The notes beneath the pieces were generated by a model, which saw nothing but the letters and a program-made list of their open reading frames with translations, made no database searches and had not been told where the DNA came from. Positions 22,770 to 35,855 of a DNA stretch of 64,000 bases are shown here, piece after piece. The stretch is taken from assembly GCF_024679095.1 (NCBI RefSeq), contig NC_066509.1, positions 17,454,245-17,518,244 of the forward strand, read 5' to 3'. Position 1 is the first letter of the stretch. Every line of letters begins with the position of its first letter. Source of the DNA: Eriocheir sinensis. Lineage: Eukaryota > Arthropoda > Malacostraca > Decapoda > Varunidae. The position numbers were made by a program, and so were the translations under genes.

Positions 22770-23215
22770 GGATCGTTTTTTTTATTTTTATTTTTTTTTT
22801 AACAGCACAGAGAGGAACTCAAGGGCAAGAAAAGGAGAATGTAGAAAAAAAAACCCGCTAACTGTTACTATCAAAAAACAAAAAGTATAGAGTGGCCAAA
22901 AGAGGTCAATTTTGAATGGAGAGGTGTCTTGATACACTCTTCTTGAAAGAGGTCAATTCATAGGCAGGAGGAAATACAGACGAAGGAAGGCAGTTCCAGA
23001 ATTTACCAGTGAAGAGGATGAAAGAATGGAGATACTGGTTAACTCTTCCATAAGAGGTTTGGACAGTACAGGGATGAGCTTGAATAAAAAGTCGTGTGCA
23101 GCGGGGCCGCAGGAGGGGGTAGGCATGCAGTTAGCAAGTTCAGAAGAGCAGTCAGCATCAAAATATCAATAGAAGATATATAGAGATACAACATGGTGGA
23201 GAAATTTAAGGTGGA
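22770..23215 (-). mobile_element. LINE-A3, 3' fragment
   Basis: Begins with a poly-T run (poly-A tail), AGGAACTCAAGGGCAAG, then CTTGAAAGAGGTCAATTCAT and AGGCATGCAGTTAGCAAG. Minus-strand 3' end of LINE-A, 5'-truncated. Confidence 0.85.
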
Positions 23216-24733
23216 AAGTCATTTTTACGGTTGAAAAAACAATTTTTTTTTAAATTTCCATATGAACTAGCGCGGCTCGTGCGGAGGTACTGTGCCGCAC
23301 CCCCAAGCGTTAGAGCGTCATGGTGCCCTTTAATTAAATACCTACTACCCTACGCACGGGGGATTTAAACATATATACTGTCACTTCTCTTTGTGTATCT
23401 TCTATTTGCATCCTCTTTTTCCGATTTTTTTCGTGATTATATGTAATTATGGTACTGAATGATAGTCTCTCCACATCTCCACGCGAGAAGAGTGAGTGAG
23501 TAGCGGGGAGGCAGAGTATTGATTTTGTGGCGCGGGATGGTACACACGCTCCGCCCTCACATGTGCGTTTCTCCTTGGCCTGCTTATTCCGTCTTCCAGT
23601 GGATTTTCAGACACTATGGGGAAGCGGAAAGCTGTGGCTACATCAAAATAAAGCAAAGTTTGCTGGCCTAAAAAGGGTAAGATTTATGTCTCAGCTCATA
23701 ATACTTGAGCACAACTTGGGATATGAGGCAAATAGATACATTGCCTATATAGGCTTCCCTTCAACTCCTGAGGCAACAACAACAAAAAAACAAATGGATA
23801 AAGCCAGGATTTCTCCACACCAACCAAAAAAGAAGAGAAATGAAAGAAAAAGCCGCGAGTCTGCAAATTATCAGCCAGGTGGCTTTGATGCATAAACCTG
23901 GCGACAATGAATGAGTAGGGTGGCGCCCAATGATACCCTCCCCTCTGAGGGAGTAATATATTGTCTTTTAGAATACATTGTGCATTCCTACATGTATTAT
24001 AAGAGACAAAAGGGGACCAGGTGCCTAAATCTACTGCGAGTTAAATCAATTGTGAGCACACCCTCCCCGTAGAAGTGACCTGAGATGACCTGAAAGAGCT
24101 TTCTTGGAAATCTGACCTTTTGAACATTATCAGAAGAGTAAGATAAGGAACGAGACATAGTTGTGTTGTGCTAGAAAACATCTCTGTACCGTACATTGTC
24201 ACCTAAACATAAAAGTGCGTTTTTCTCAAAATGAAAATTTTAATGTAAAGAATTATACATCTCGACTTGTATTGGGACGATTTTTTTTTTTTTTTTTTTT
24301 GCAGCATAATACTCAGAAAATAAATTATTTACAAAACTGCATATTGAAATTCGTTAATGTCGAAGTTTGTAGGATCTGTGTTTTTTTTTTTTCGGTAGTT
24401 TTTACAGAAAAAATTACCGCTTGAATTGATTTTGTTTTGTGCACTTATTATTTGCGATATACAAATGATAATATGCAGTATTGTTCCTTTGGGTGTCATT
24501 TAAATCTCATATAAAGGATATTCCTTTACTTTGAATAGTTTTCCGTGAATAAGAATTTTTTGAGCATGTGTAAAACTTAAAAAATAAAAAATAAATCAAT
24601 TTTTATGAAAATTATATCAGGGGTACCTCACAGTCTAGTGTTTAAACTGTAAAAGAATCATTAGTCTAGACGAAAAATTACGCCCACAGGAGATCAAAAT
24701 GTCCGAACACGACCGTAAAAATGACTTTCCCCC
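23216..24733. other. Unannotated stretch with one weak ORF
   Basis: The frame 23527-23895 (plus) encodes a basic peptide ending KKKRNERKSRESANYQPGGF; I do not recognise it and cannot show it is expressed. The rest is AT-rich with poly-T runs (24281-24300, 24380-24392). Confidence 0.35.
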
Positions 24734-27352
24734 TGTCAGTATGAGGAAGGGAGCTGATGAGACGAAAAGCATTAGCTTCCACTCTGTCCAGGAGAGCTGT
24801 TTAAGTGGAGCCCCCCCACACTTGAGATGGTTACTCCATACTAAGGCGGACAAGGCCCTTATATATGGAAAGCATCTGTGCGGGGAATAAGAACTGACGA
24901 AAATAATACAGAACGCCCAACCTCGAGGAAGCTGATTTAGTAAGAGAGGAGATGTGAAGTTTCCAGTTGAGATTTTGAGCTAAGGATAGACCGAGCATGT
25001 TTAATGTAGAAGAAGGTGACAGCTGAGTGTTGTCAAAAAAGAGGGGATAGGTATTTGGAAGATTGTGTCGAGTTGATGGGTGGAGAAATTGAGTTTTTGA
25101 GGCACTGAAGAACACAAGGTTCCTTTTACCCCAATAGAAAATGATAGCAAGGTCTGAGGTTAAGCGTTCTGCAGCTGGAGTCTTGCAATTCCTGTTGTGA
25201 GGGTCTTCTGTTGAAAGAAGTTGAATAAGGCAGAGTGGAGTCGTCAGCGTATGAGTGGATAGGACAGTTTGTTATAGAAAGAAGATCATTGATGAATAAC
25301 AGGAAGAGAGTGGGGGATAGGACTGAACCCTGTGAGACACCACTGTTGATAGGTTAAGGGGAAGAACAGTGACCGTCTACCACAGCAGAGACAGATCAAC
25401 CGGAAAGGAAACTGGAGATAAAGGAACAGAGAGAAGGATAGCAACCATGTGAGGGCATTTTAGAAAGCGAAGAGTTGTTCCAGACTCGACCGAAAGCTTT
25501 CGATATGTCTAGCGCAACTGAGAAATTTTCACCGAAACGGCTAAGAGAGGATGACCAGGAGTCAGTTAAGAGAGCAAGAAGATCGCCAGTAGAACGCCAC
25601 TTGCGGAACCTATACTGGCGATCCGATAGAAGATCAGAAATGGAAAGGTGCTTTTTTTAACCTTTCGGTTAAGGATTGATTAAAAAGCTTTAGATAGACA
25701 GGAAAGTAAAGCTATAGGGCGGTAGTTTGAGGGATTGGAACGGTCACCCTTCTTAGGCACAGGCTGTATTAAGGCTTAATTCCAGCAGGAAGGAAAGGTT
25801 GATGTTGATGGGCAGAGGCGAAGGAGTTTGACCAAGCAGGGTGTCAGCACGGAAGCAGTTTTTAAAGACAATAGGAGGCACTCCATCAGGTCCATAAGCC
25901 TTTTGAGAGTAGAGATCAGAGAGGGCATAGAAAACATCATTCTTAAGAATCTTAATAACAGGCATAAAGGAGTCAGAGGGGGGATAAGTAGGAGAAATAT
26001 GCCCAGATTCGTCTAGAGTGGAGTTTTTTTTCAGAAAGTTTGAGAGAAGAGTTCAGCCTTAAAGATAGATGAAACGGCGGTGCTGCCGTCAGGGTTAAGG
26101 AGAGAAGGGAAAGATGTAGAAGTGAAATTGGAGGAGATATTTTAGGCTTGGTGCCAGAAGTCTCTAGAATAATTAGAAAAAGCAAGGTTTTGACATTTAC
26201 TATGGATGAAAGAGCTTTTGGTAACTCGAAGAATAGATTTGGCATGATAATATGGTAGAAATGTAATGATCATGGTTAGCAGGAGTGTGAAGGCTCTGGT
26301 ACCTTTTTTTAAGCTGCCTCTCTATCTTTGATAGCACGAGTACAAGCGTGATTAAACCAAGGCTTTTTAGCATGAGGAAGAGAGAAAGAACGTGGAATGT
26401 GTGCCTCCATTCCAGAGACAATCACCTCTGTGATGCGCTGGGCACACACAGAGGAGTCTTTCTCCTGGAAGCAGTAACCATTCCAATCATTTCACGGAAA
26501 ATCGGAAAAGTACATCCTCAGGTTGTCCCACCGGGCTGAAGCAAAAGGCCAGGAGCATCGCCTCTTCGGTGGGTCCAGAGGCTGTACATGAGTGAAAGAA
26601 CATGATACAGAAATAAGGTTGTTATCGGAGGAGCCCAACGGAGAGAACAGTTTGACAGTAAGCAGAAGGGTTAGAGGTAAGGAAGAGGGCTAGTATGTTG
26701 GGCCTGTCTCCAAGACGGTCGGGAATACGTGTAGGGTGCTGAACTAACTGCTCTAGATCATTGAGGATACCAATGTTGTAGGCTTGTTCACCAGGCTGGT
26801 CAGTGAAAGAGAATGAAAGTCAAAGCTGGTGGTGAACATTGAAATCTCCTAAGATGGAGATTTCAGCGAAGGGAAAGTGGGTCAAGATGTGCTGCACTTT
26901 AGAGTTCAAGTAGTCAAAGAATTTTACATAATTAGTAGAGTTAGGTGAGAGATAAACAGCACAGATGTATTTAGTAATATAATGACAATGAAGTTTTAGC
27001 CATATGGTGGAGAATTCTGAAGAGTCAAGGTCGTTAGCACGAGAGCAAGTGATGTCGTTGCGTACGTAGACGCAACAACAAGCACTGAATTGAAACTTAG
27101 GATAGAGATAGTAAGAGGGAACACAGGTTTGGTGAGGAAGAGAAGGTGAGGTTTAGAGGAGGAGAGATGGTGTTCCACGGAATGAAAATTAGAGCGAAGA
27201 CCACGAATGTTGCAGAAGTTAATGAAGAGAAAATTAGAAGAGGTATCAAGATACCTCTTGGGTCGAGGGCCGAAAGTTGAGTCCGCTCTGGGGTCATTTG
27301 TGCCCCCTCCCCCTCCATACGGGTACTCCGAGGCATTATATAGACTAGCCAT
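24734..27352 (-). mobile_element. LINE-A4, longest 5' end, decayed
   Basis: Minus strand. The 5' frame 27352-26996 opens MASLYNASEYPYGGGGG and runs into the endonuclease start LFINFCNIRGLRSNFHSVE. Downstream are EN and linker pieces, RT at 25965-25753 (QKAYGPDGVPPIVFKN) and the C-terminal half to 24831 (SSTLNMLGLSLAQNLNWKL). It is 3'-truncated near the TAA site and broken by many indels. It is the only copy here showing sequence upstream of the endonuclease. Confidence 0.85.
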
Positions 27353-27779
27353 TTTTTTTTAAGAAGTGGTGTGCGTGTGGGAAGTAAGAGAAACAGAAAG
27401 TGAGGACACATGAAGGGTCTTTGGACGGCTTGCAGCACCCTCTTCGCTTCCCGTATATACTTCACCGGGATTGCATTGCGCCCGTTTCGGTAGATGTCTC
27501 CATATCTACTCCCTCGACTTGATCCAGCTGTGATTTACGTGAGCGTGCCTTTGATCTTCTCCACTCAGGATTGTCTCGTACAGAAACAACCCCATGAGCA
27601 GTTTCCACGCCTGGAATGAGTAACCAATACCCATATAGCTGGAGATGACGTTCAAAGACTAACCCCCAGAGTGCTAGCGCCGTATGTTTACTGCGGTGGA
27701 TAGGCGCACGCTGTGTGCCAACGCCATATATTTACCTTACTTTACCTTACCGACGTGCCGTATCCACCAGGACTTCGGC
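27353..27779. other. Unannotated sequence upstream of LINE-A4
   Basis: May include the 5' UTR of LINE-A4. No coding region or repeat is recognised. Confidence 0.4.
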
Positions 27780-28445
27780 AACTATGGAGTCCTGGTTCTG
27801 TCTCTTGTTAGTTGCAACAACTCAGCAGGCTTAAGATGTCCTCCTGCCACTCTCGTCACACCATCCATAAATTCCTCTCTCTGTCTTCCTCTTGCTCTTC
27901 TGCCTTCCACCATCCCAGTCAACACCACAGCCTCCATCTCATTCCTTCTCATCATATGTCCGAGAAATCTCATTTGTCGTCTTCTTTTTGTTGTCATCAC
28001 AAATTTCTATTCGTCAGATAAACCTTCATCCTCGTAAATGCACTCTTTGCAATGCCAATTCCCATTCTAATTTCCTTTTCACATCTGCAGTCTTCTGTTA
28101 TCAAGCTCCCTAAATAAGAAAACTTTAACACCTGCTCTATTCTTCTTCCTCTCACCTCTATTCCCATTCTGGGTGCATTTGGCTTAGATACCACCAACAC
28201 CTTGGTCTTTCCCATTAACAGTCAACCCTCTCTCCTCGCTCGCCCTCACCGTCACATCCAACAGATGTTGCAACTTCTTTGCAGAGTCCGTCACCAGTAC
28301 TGTATCATCTGCGTACCTAATATGGTTGATGTTGTAACCTCCAATTTTGACTCCCTCAAGCCCCTGCAGCTCCCGCAATACCATCTCCCCATATAGGTTA
28401 AACAGATCAGGAGACATTGTACATCCCTGCCCTACTCCTCTCCTT
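27780..28445 (-). mobile_element. LINE-D (RTE-like) RT fragment
   Basis: Minus strand, in three frames: MSPDLFNLYGEMVLRELQGL followed by NHIRYADDTVLVTDS (the catalytic YADD is intact, 28417-28184), then KFSYLGSLITEDCRCEKEIR (28215-27997), then RRRQMRFLGHMMRRNEME with GRRARGRQREEFMDGV (28000-27782). This is the C-terminal half of a LINE with two frameshifts. Confidence 0.85.
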
Positions 28446-28825
28446 ACGGCGGTGATTTAGAAAAATCGCCGTGGCCATATTTTGACTGGGAGGCTTTTCA
28501 TACTTTGTCAGGACATTTTTCATACCTTTACCCCTCCCCGTCACTGACCCTCACCCCCCACCAAGCTTCTAGGGATCCCGAGGGTACGGGCCCCTTTCCT
28601 GACGTGACCGCAGTACAGGGAGGATGTCTCGCCGTGCAAAGAATATTTTGCAAACTCCCGACTTTGCTCGTGTCCTTCATGAGGCCCCTAGGGACTTCAT
28701 AGACGAACAAAACCTCAACAGTATAAGTGTTTTATCGTATAAGAAATAATTATATATTAAGTAACATAAAACACGTATTTTAGTAACTCGTAAATCGCCT
28801 CGAGTGAATAAAGTGCCTAAAATTG
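28446..28825. other. Unannotated; short hairpin at the left edge
   Basis: CGGCG...CGCCG with AAAATCGCC near 28447-28471 could form a small hairpin. A 41-codon frame starting MSRRAKNILQTPDFARVLHE at 28624 is not recognised. Confidence 0.35.
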
Positions 28826-29046
<221 letters not shown>

Positions 29047-29050
<4 letters not shown>

Positions 29051-29542
29051 CTACTTCTAGTTACGTATGTTTATAATATATGTTGAAAACCCCAACTTAC
29101 GCACGTTTACAATAAAATATTTTTGTGCCTCGAAACACAAAACATCCGATTTTGCGTACACGTAGCTCAGATCGAAGGCTCGCAGAACCACTCATAACTC
29201 ATGTCAGACTTCTATGCACTCCAATCTCCTGTAAACCACGCCCTCAGCCTCTTTAGTGCGATATAATAACCTTTTACGGATCTCCGAAGTATGCTCCGCG
29301 AGTTCCCTGGGCGAGTAAGTCTGCGGGATGTAACACTCCAACTATCGGAAACATCCGGCGCCTAAAAATCATGGAAATGATAAGAGATGAATAGCTAAAT
29401 GTATCAATTATGTGTTGTCCAATAATTCTAAATCTTTTCCGCCCCAAAAAATCCAAATTTGCTAAGTTCCGGATAGGAGTTTAGGGAGGAGTTTTAAAGG
29501 TAACTATACGCCTTTGATTCTGCTGTTGTTGATTAACCCATT
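29047..29542. other. Unannotated stretch
   Basis: No gene, tandem repeat or transposon domain recognised. Confidence 0.4.
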
Positions 29543-29990
29543 CTAATCACAATTAGTTTCAACATCCACCTTATAAATGAAACATTGTAAGATGACCCTT
29601 TCCATTGTCTTGCATACACAACTGGTAAGAGTAATGGGACGAAAAGTGCCCTCAATTTTAGGTATGGGTACAATGAAAGCGGACTTCCAGGAAGGAGGCA
29701 AAAGATTAGAAGAATGTGATATATTAAATAAATCAAGGATAGGGTATTTCTGCAGGGCAAGGAGGGCGTAAAGGACATCATAGGTTAAGCCATCCTGACC
29801 AGGGACAGTCGACTTGTCAGGTTTAACAGCACAAAAAAGCTCATCTAGAGTAATAGGGACACAAGTATCATCTGTCAGGGTTACATTATGGTGTACAATG
29901 GCGATGCATCGGGACTGGTTGTGGGCAAAAGCATCTCTATAGGAGGAAGGCAGCTCACCCAAGGCGGAGGCCCTTGTCCATGTATACCAG
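29543..29990 (-). mobile_element. LINE-E RT fragment
   Basis: The frame 29962-29543 carries an RT N-terminal region: KSTVPGQDGLTYDVLYALL, PPSWKSAFIVPIPK and FRPITLTSCVCKTMERVI. This wording matches Jockey/I/R1-type LINEs and differs from families A-D. It is truncated at both ends. Confidence 0.8.
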
Positions 29991-30089
29991 CATTCCTCAA
30001 CCTCTTCACCCTTGTAGAACCATTATAAAAGTTATGTCTCAGGGAACCCATGCGTAAAAATGATTATATATCAATATTAATGTTTCTTC

Positions 30090-30326
<237 letters not shown>

Positions 30327-30759
30327 GCTAAATACATTCAATATGATTATCATAAATTTAAACAAGATGTTGAAGCCTTTATTATAATAACCAAGGATTG
30401 TCCAACAATAACCCGTACGTGTGTAGTAAAACCATCCCTTTGGTGCCTGTAGTAGCGCTGTGATTGGCGAGGTTTATACCGTTAGATCATGATGTCATGC
30501 GTGGGGGGGAGGGGGAGGGCCTCGGACCAGGGGGACTTTTATGTAGGCAGATGGTAAATACGCGGACGGGCGTATGCCCTTTGGCTGTCGGGCGTCTCGG
30601 ACCAAGGTATGACTCCCACTAACAACATATTGTATGGCCTTGTGTTACTTAGCTAACTTCCAACAAACTTTTTTGTGAAGTGCAGTAACTGTGTGTCCAG
30701 TTCTCAACAGTAAAGTAAGTTCTGTTCACACGGAACAGTCTTTGACCTATCACTTTTCC
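30327..30759. other. Unannotated stretch
   Basis: Contains a G-rich run (30505-30518). No gene or known repeat recognised. Confidence 0.4.
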
Positions 30760-31640
30760 ACACACTGTAGCATAGATTGGATATTAAATAGGGTTGTAGC
30801 CCAAAGCCATTTTGGATCGTCTGTTGACAACACCAAAGTCACTGACTTTGATTTTGCCAATGATGCAGCAGAGTTGCTGCAGATGTCTTCTGAGGCAATG
30901 CACGATGACCCGAAGCCCCTTGGACTTCGGGTCTCCTGGACCAAGAGAAAGGTACAGGAGTTTAGAGGCTTACCTTATATCTTACTAGATTAAGGAATAT
31001 ATTATGCTCATGTATGTGGCAAGGACACTAATAACTTGGCAAATTTCACATGGCTTCGTAGCATAGTGCAGAATTACATTTCATCATTCTAAGAAACCCT
31101 AAGCGGTATTATGCAGTTGATTAGCACAAGTTTATGACGTCGTCGATACTTGCTCAGAAGAACAAAAATCCTGATCCTCAAGTAGCTTATGCTTCCTATC
31201 ATCCTCTATAGATGTGAGAAATGGGCATTAGATAGAGAACTAGAAAGGAATTGACTTCTTTGGTAATAAGCGCCTGGGCATGAGATATTGGTGGAACCCC
31301 TATGTGTCAAATATGTGATTACTCCCCGAGACTGACTTGAAGCCTTCTGCCTAAGACCGTGAACAACAAACAACTCTTGATATACGGGTATGGCACGTTA
31401 GCTAGAAGTCGACACTACTCACCGCATTGTTTTTGTAAGAGTCAATTCATCGTGGAAAAGATCAAGGGGACGCCTAGAACGTCCGGAGCTTGATGATGTA
31501 CTTAGTATGGGAAGTGGGCCTGCATGGAGATGTTCGGAAGGACCCTCTGGCAGCTCTTCACTCGAAAACATTGGATTTCTCGCTCCCAGATCGTCGGAGT
31601 AAATGAGCTTGTCTGCCTTATTTCTTCCACATATCATATG
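30760..31640 (+). mobile_element. LINE-C2 (RTE-like) C-terminal fragment
   Basis: Reads STHCSIDWILNRVV, then VTDFDFANDAAELLQMSSEA (FADD-type site with the first Asp changed to Asn) and LGLRVSWTKRKVQ (30691-30993). Beyond that, degraded pieces match the C1 copy (for example YRCEKWAL near 31200). RTE-type, decayed. Confidence 0.7.
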
Positions 31641-32184
31641 TTTTTAGTTATTCAACTGCTGCAGTATATGCACTAAGGATGTATGTATAGGTTTTCATAG
31701 AGAAAACACTAGCATTTCCTTGTCTTTATTCCGTAGCTGAGAAGAAATGTTCCACACCCGCCTTGATCCCTCACACTTCCTCTGTATAACATTCATTATA
31801 TATTGATCATGGCCTTACTTTTGATGCAGAAGGATGTACAGCCTTATAGATATGTAGAGCGTCTCAGATGTGATCAAAACTCACTACGAGAAAACAGAAG
31901 GAAGTATTGGGGCAGGAAGGAGAAAAATTTACATATACGCAAATAATAGTCTATATTTGACTCGACGTCAACCAACCGTGTTACACAATCATGCATGTCA
32001 TTGTTAGAGGTATATTAACCAGTAAATGGAGAAAATGCAACTTACAGGCTAGGCACAAATTACTGAGAGGGGTTGATTACATGTTTTTAGGGAGATAAAT
32101 AGTTGTGGAGTGGTGGAGATGGCTTGATCACCAGAGATGAAAAAATACTTACAAAAGTGGAATAAATAATAGAAGATAACTCAC

Positions 32185-32185
<1 letters not shown>
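31641..32185. other. Unannotated stretch
   Basis: No gene, SINE box or terminal repeat recognised. Confidence 0.4.
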
Positions 32186-32257
<72 letters not shown>

Positions 32258-32341
32258 AGAATAAGAATGAGAGAGAATGAGAATAAGAGAATGAGAATGA
32301 TAGAAAATGAGAATGAGAATGAGAATGAGAGAGAAAGAGAG

Positions 32342-32393
<52 letters not shown>

Positions 32394-32458
32394 AGAGATA
32401 ATGAGACTAAGAGAATAAGAATGGGAGAGAATTAGAATGTGAGAATAAGAATGAGAGA
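32186..32458. repeat. (GT)n-(GA)n-(GAATGA)n compound microsatellite
   Basis: (GT)n to about 32225, (GA)n to 32254, then mixed GAATGA/GAGAAT units to 32458. Confidence 0.95.
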
Positions 32459-32918
32459 ATGAGAATTAACGTTGTCAGGCAAATGAGTGCCCGTGGATTG
32501 AGTCGACAGGTTTACACTCTTATTTTACATGTTTTGCAAAATAACTGTGTTCATTGTACTTCTGGTAGTACCCAAAGACCTCTACATTCCAGAAATGTGA
32601 CCTGTTTGTGTGTAAAAGACATGGGAGATGAATTACAGATGATTTCCTTGAAATTTCCATCAAGGAATCATTCGCATTCTTTTGTGTCGCTCTTTTTCAA
32701 GCTCAGTTTTCTCGCCTCCTATGTAATGTTTCACCACAAAATTAATATCATTTTGTCTACCAAAGGTAGAGCAGGCCGGCATGAAGGCGAAATGTTAAAG
32801 TGTGTGGGTGTCGCGCGTCCGGCCAAGCCGGGCAATATTTTGGGCGGAGCAAAGCCAAGGCCAAGCCTGCTTCACTTTTGTGACGTCATGCCCTCTACTT
32901 GTATTCTTCCTCCAAGAC
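32459..32918. other. Unannotated stretch
   Basis: Sequence between two large microsatellites. The open frame through it continues into the CTA array and is not convincing as a gene. Confidence 0.4.
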
Positions 32919-32920
32919 TG

Positions 32921-32974
<54 letters not shown>

Positions 32975-32996
32975 TCTCTACTACTATTGCTTTTAT

Positions 32997-33037
<41 letters not shown>

Positions 33038-33047
33038 TTGTTTATAT

Positions 33048-33097
<50 letters not shown>

Positions 33098-33160
33098 TTA
33101 CTGCTACCGCTGCTACTACTACTACTACTACCACCACTACTACTACTATTACTGCTGCTG

Positions 33161-33200
<40 letters not shown>

Positions 33201-33250
33201 CTCTACTACTCCTACTACTACTACTGCTATTACTACTACTACTACTACTA
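32919..33250. repeat. (CTA)n trinucleotide array with interruptions
   Basis: About 330 bp of CTA with CTC, TTG, CCA and GCT variants. The poly-Tyr, poly-Leu and poly-Thr frames through it are artefacts. Confidence 0.97.
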
Positions 33251-33507
33251 GTACCATGGAGGTATTAAGGGTGGAGTGGCTGTGAGGCGCGCGGCCAGTA
33301 CTGTCTCGGGTGAGCCCACCGCTCTCCCCCGTCCGCCATATTGTTGTAGGGGCTCTCATTTCAGTAGCACTTTTTTTTTACCCCATTTTACACTGTTTAT
33401 ACCTACTTATGATATGCTGGCGTGTGAAATGAAACTACAGTGTTACTGCTACCCATATATTGCATGCCAACAGGTCCTTCAGACTAGATATTATATATTA
33501 TACACAA

Positions 33508-34035
33508 TCACATTCCACTAAATAGTACTAATTTATTCATCCTGGCTCTACTTTTGGCGCCTTTAAGGGATATTAGTCGTGCAGTAAACTGTCTGGTTGC
33601 ATATCTGTACCTGACCTGCAGACAGGTCTCGCCTACAGCCTTGATCAGTAACACAAGATGATTAGTGAACGGATCACTGTCTAACATGTGTTGTGCCAGG
33701 CTGGAGAAGGCAGCCCTCTCCTGGAACTCAGACAGTACAAGTGTTACAATGTTGTGCCAAGCATGTGTTGACAACTTTGCATATGGTTGGTCACTATACT
33801 GTAAAACTTTCTCTCTGAATTTTCTTTCACACACAAGACAAATGGCAACATCTCTGGATGGACAAGATAGGTGGCCTTTATTTTCAACTGAGATAAATCA
33901 GTGAGTTGCATCCCGATGTTGGGTAAATAAAGTATTGCAGCACGACTCACACTTTAAAGATCTCTTAGGTTTTAAGCTGACAAATCCTGCTATATAGCCA
34001 ACGATCTTGTCAGAGAGATGTTGCTAACACTTTGA
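33508..34035 (-). pseudogene. P-element/THAP9-like transposase, C-terminal remnant
   Basis: Minus strand. From about 34020 it reads SDKIVGYIAGFVS and SLKCESCCNTL, matching the zinc-binding GYIAGFV region of P-element and THAP9-type transposases. A TGA follows near 33902, then the same frame resumes with HLSCPSRDVAICLVCERKF and runs to a stop at 33508. Only the C-terminal quarter of the protein remains and the acidic catalytic residues are not in this piece. No element ends were found nearby. Assignment rests on motif recall. Confidence 0.7.
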
Positions 34036-34736
34036 TCAAATAATCAATGTGCATTTGTCCTGCGCATCAGTCTTGTTTATAAAAGTTATTCACGCTAGCT
34101 TGAACATTAGATATGAAAATGAATATAACTTACTGGTGAAAAGTAATGGATGGATCAGATTTTTGTTCGCTTGTTCATTGCACCCAAATGAATCACAGGT
34201 AGTAAATTCCAGACCACACACGGAGCGACACTTCTGCCTTTATTACTCTCGCTGCACCAGAGCTCGACTGAATTATAGACAGAGAGTATGTGTGGATCGA
34301 CTTGGGTCAAGACCTGACACCCCTTATCTGTCCTCACCCTGACCTCGGTTTTTCTCGACCTGAGTCATCATAGCCCAACCCATAAGCAGACCTGACTCTC
34401 CCTATTAACTATGTGACCTCACCCCAACCCCACCTCTTAGACAAGGGACAAACATGCATTCCAACGTAGCGAAATACTTCCATGACGTGTTTCATCACCA
34501 CCCGGCAGTCGCTGCCGAGCCCTACAAAAAGATGGCGCGACTGACAGTTCGCTGGCATCAGCCCGAGCGCCTCACGGCCTCTCCACCCTCTATACCTCCA
34601 TGACTAGTACTGTTGCTGCTCCTATTACTAATAATACTATTATTATCATACATAATATTATTAGTATTGGTATTCGTATTAGTAATGTTTTTTTCTTAGT
34701 ATTATCAGTATGATTATAATATTCAGAAGTAGTAAT
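34036..34736. other. Unannotated stretch
   Basis: Contains a run of GACCT/CCTGACC-type words (34300-34435) but no recognisable gene. Confidence 0.4.
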
Positions 34737-34809
34737 TGTTGTAGCTGTTGTTGTTGTTGCAGTAGTAACAGTAGTATTGGCAGTAGTTTTACTAGTAGTA
34801 ATAGTAGTA

Positions 34810-34811
<2 letters not shown>
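34737..34811. repeat. Imperfect (TAG)n array, left of SINE
   Basis: Mixed GTT/TAG units running into the poly-T of the SINE. The array resumes at the other side of the SINE. Confidence 0.8.
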
Positions 34812-34847
<36 letters not shown>

Positions 34848-35160
34848 GTGTACGCCTGTAGCACCGGTAGGCTCTCTTGAGGGGCCTGGATGGTAGTCGG
34901 CCCCAGTCCGTCGTGGCGCAGGCAATTGTTTATAGTGGCGCCATCTTCTCTTGGCTCATGCTGCCCCCCCGGAACTCCTTCTTGAGTCACTTGGACGGTT
35001 TCCTCTAGAGTCCGGGGTGGTCTTCAGGACAGCATGTGGATAGTTTTAAGCCACTCGACGGTGACTGAAAAATCCGAGGTGGTAGCGCGGGGATTCGAAC
35101 TCGCGTCGTCCATCATGCGGTGAATGTGGGCCCAGCACGCTACCACTCAGCAACCGCCGT
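34812..35160 (-). mobile_element. tRNA-derived SINE, family S1 copy a
   Basis: Minus orientation: poly-T at 34813-34845 is the A tail, and the tRNA-like head lies at the right. The A box complement is 35143-35153 (CCACTCAGCAA) and the B box complement 35091-35101 (GGATTCGAACT). The body matches the copy at 40.6-40.95 kb over its whole length (shared AGTCCG, GTTTATAGTGGCGCCA and GGCAGCATG-like words). It sits inside a (TAG/GTA)n array. Confidence 0.88.
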
Positions 35161-35222
35161 GGTAGTAGTAGTAGTAGTTGTAGCGGTAGTAGTTATAGCG
35201 GTAGTAGTAGTAGTAGTTAGAA
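35161..35222. repeat. (GTA)n array, right of SINE
   Basis: Continuation of the triplet array interrupted by the SINE. Confidence 0.9.
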
Positions 35223-35597
35223 TCATTAGTAATGGAAGTATTATATTATTATCAGTGGGATTATTACTTTTTAGGATCATTAATATTATAGTTAATGATA
35301 ACACTGGGTTACAAAAAAATTTAAGTTGTCTAAGTTTTTTCAATTCATTAAGGACGAACTTGCACCGCTGAATCCGAAAATGACACCCGTTTCTCTCGAT
35401 TAGGTCAGGTTTTTGTGCGAAGTTGATTTTATTTTTAATCCGATCTTATAACTAAATCGATTACTTTTTTGTGACATTTTCGGTTGATTTTTTTTTTAAT
35501 ATTTCTCATCCAAAATAGGTTTTTAAGATAAGAAAAAAAATCATTTCCCCAGGGAGGACTCCCCTTCTGGCTGCCGACTTGAGAGGTGTCCTGATAA

Positions 35598-35809
35598 CTC
35601 CTTGAACCTCCTCCTTATCAATTTCTGCAACATTCGCGGTCTTATATCTAATTTCCATTCTGTGAAACACCATCTCTCCTCCTCTAAACCTCACCTTCTC
35701 TTCCTCACCGAACACAGGTTTCTGAGACTACTGACAGCAATCTCTACTCTGCTCTCTCTTACTATCTCTATCCTAAATTTCAATCCAAAGCTGGATGTTG
35801 CGCCTATGT

Positions 35810-35855
<46 letters not shown>

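Noticed and set aside
22616..22861. 81-codon ORF
   Set aside because: Runs across the join of two LINE-A 3' fragments and a poly-T tail.
32802..33268. Poly-Tyr, poly-Leu and poly-Thr ORFs
   Set aside because: Three frames of one (CTA)n array.
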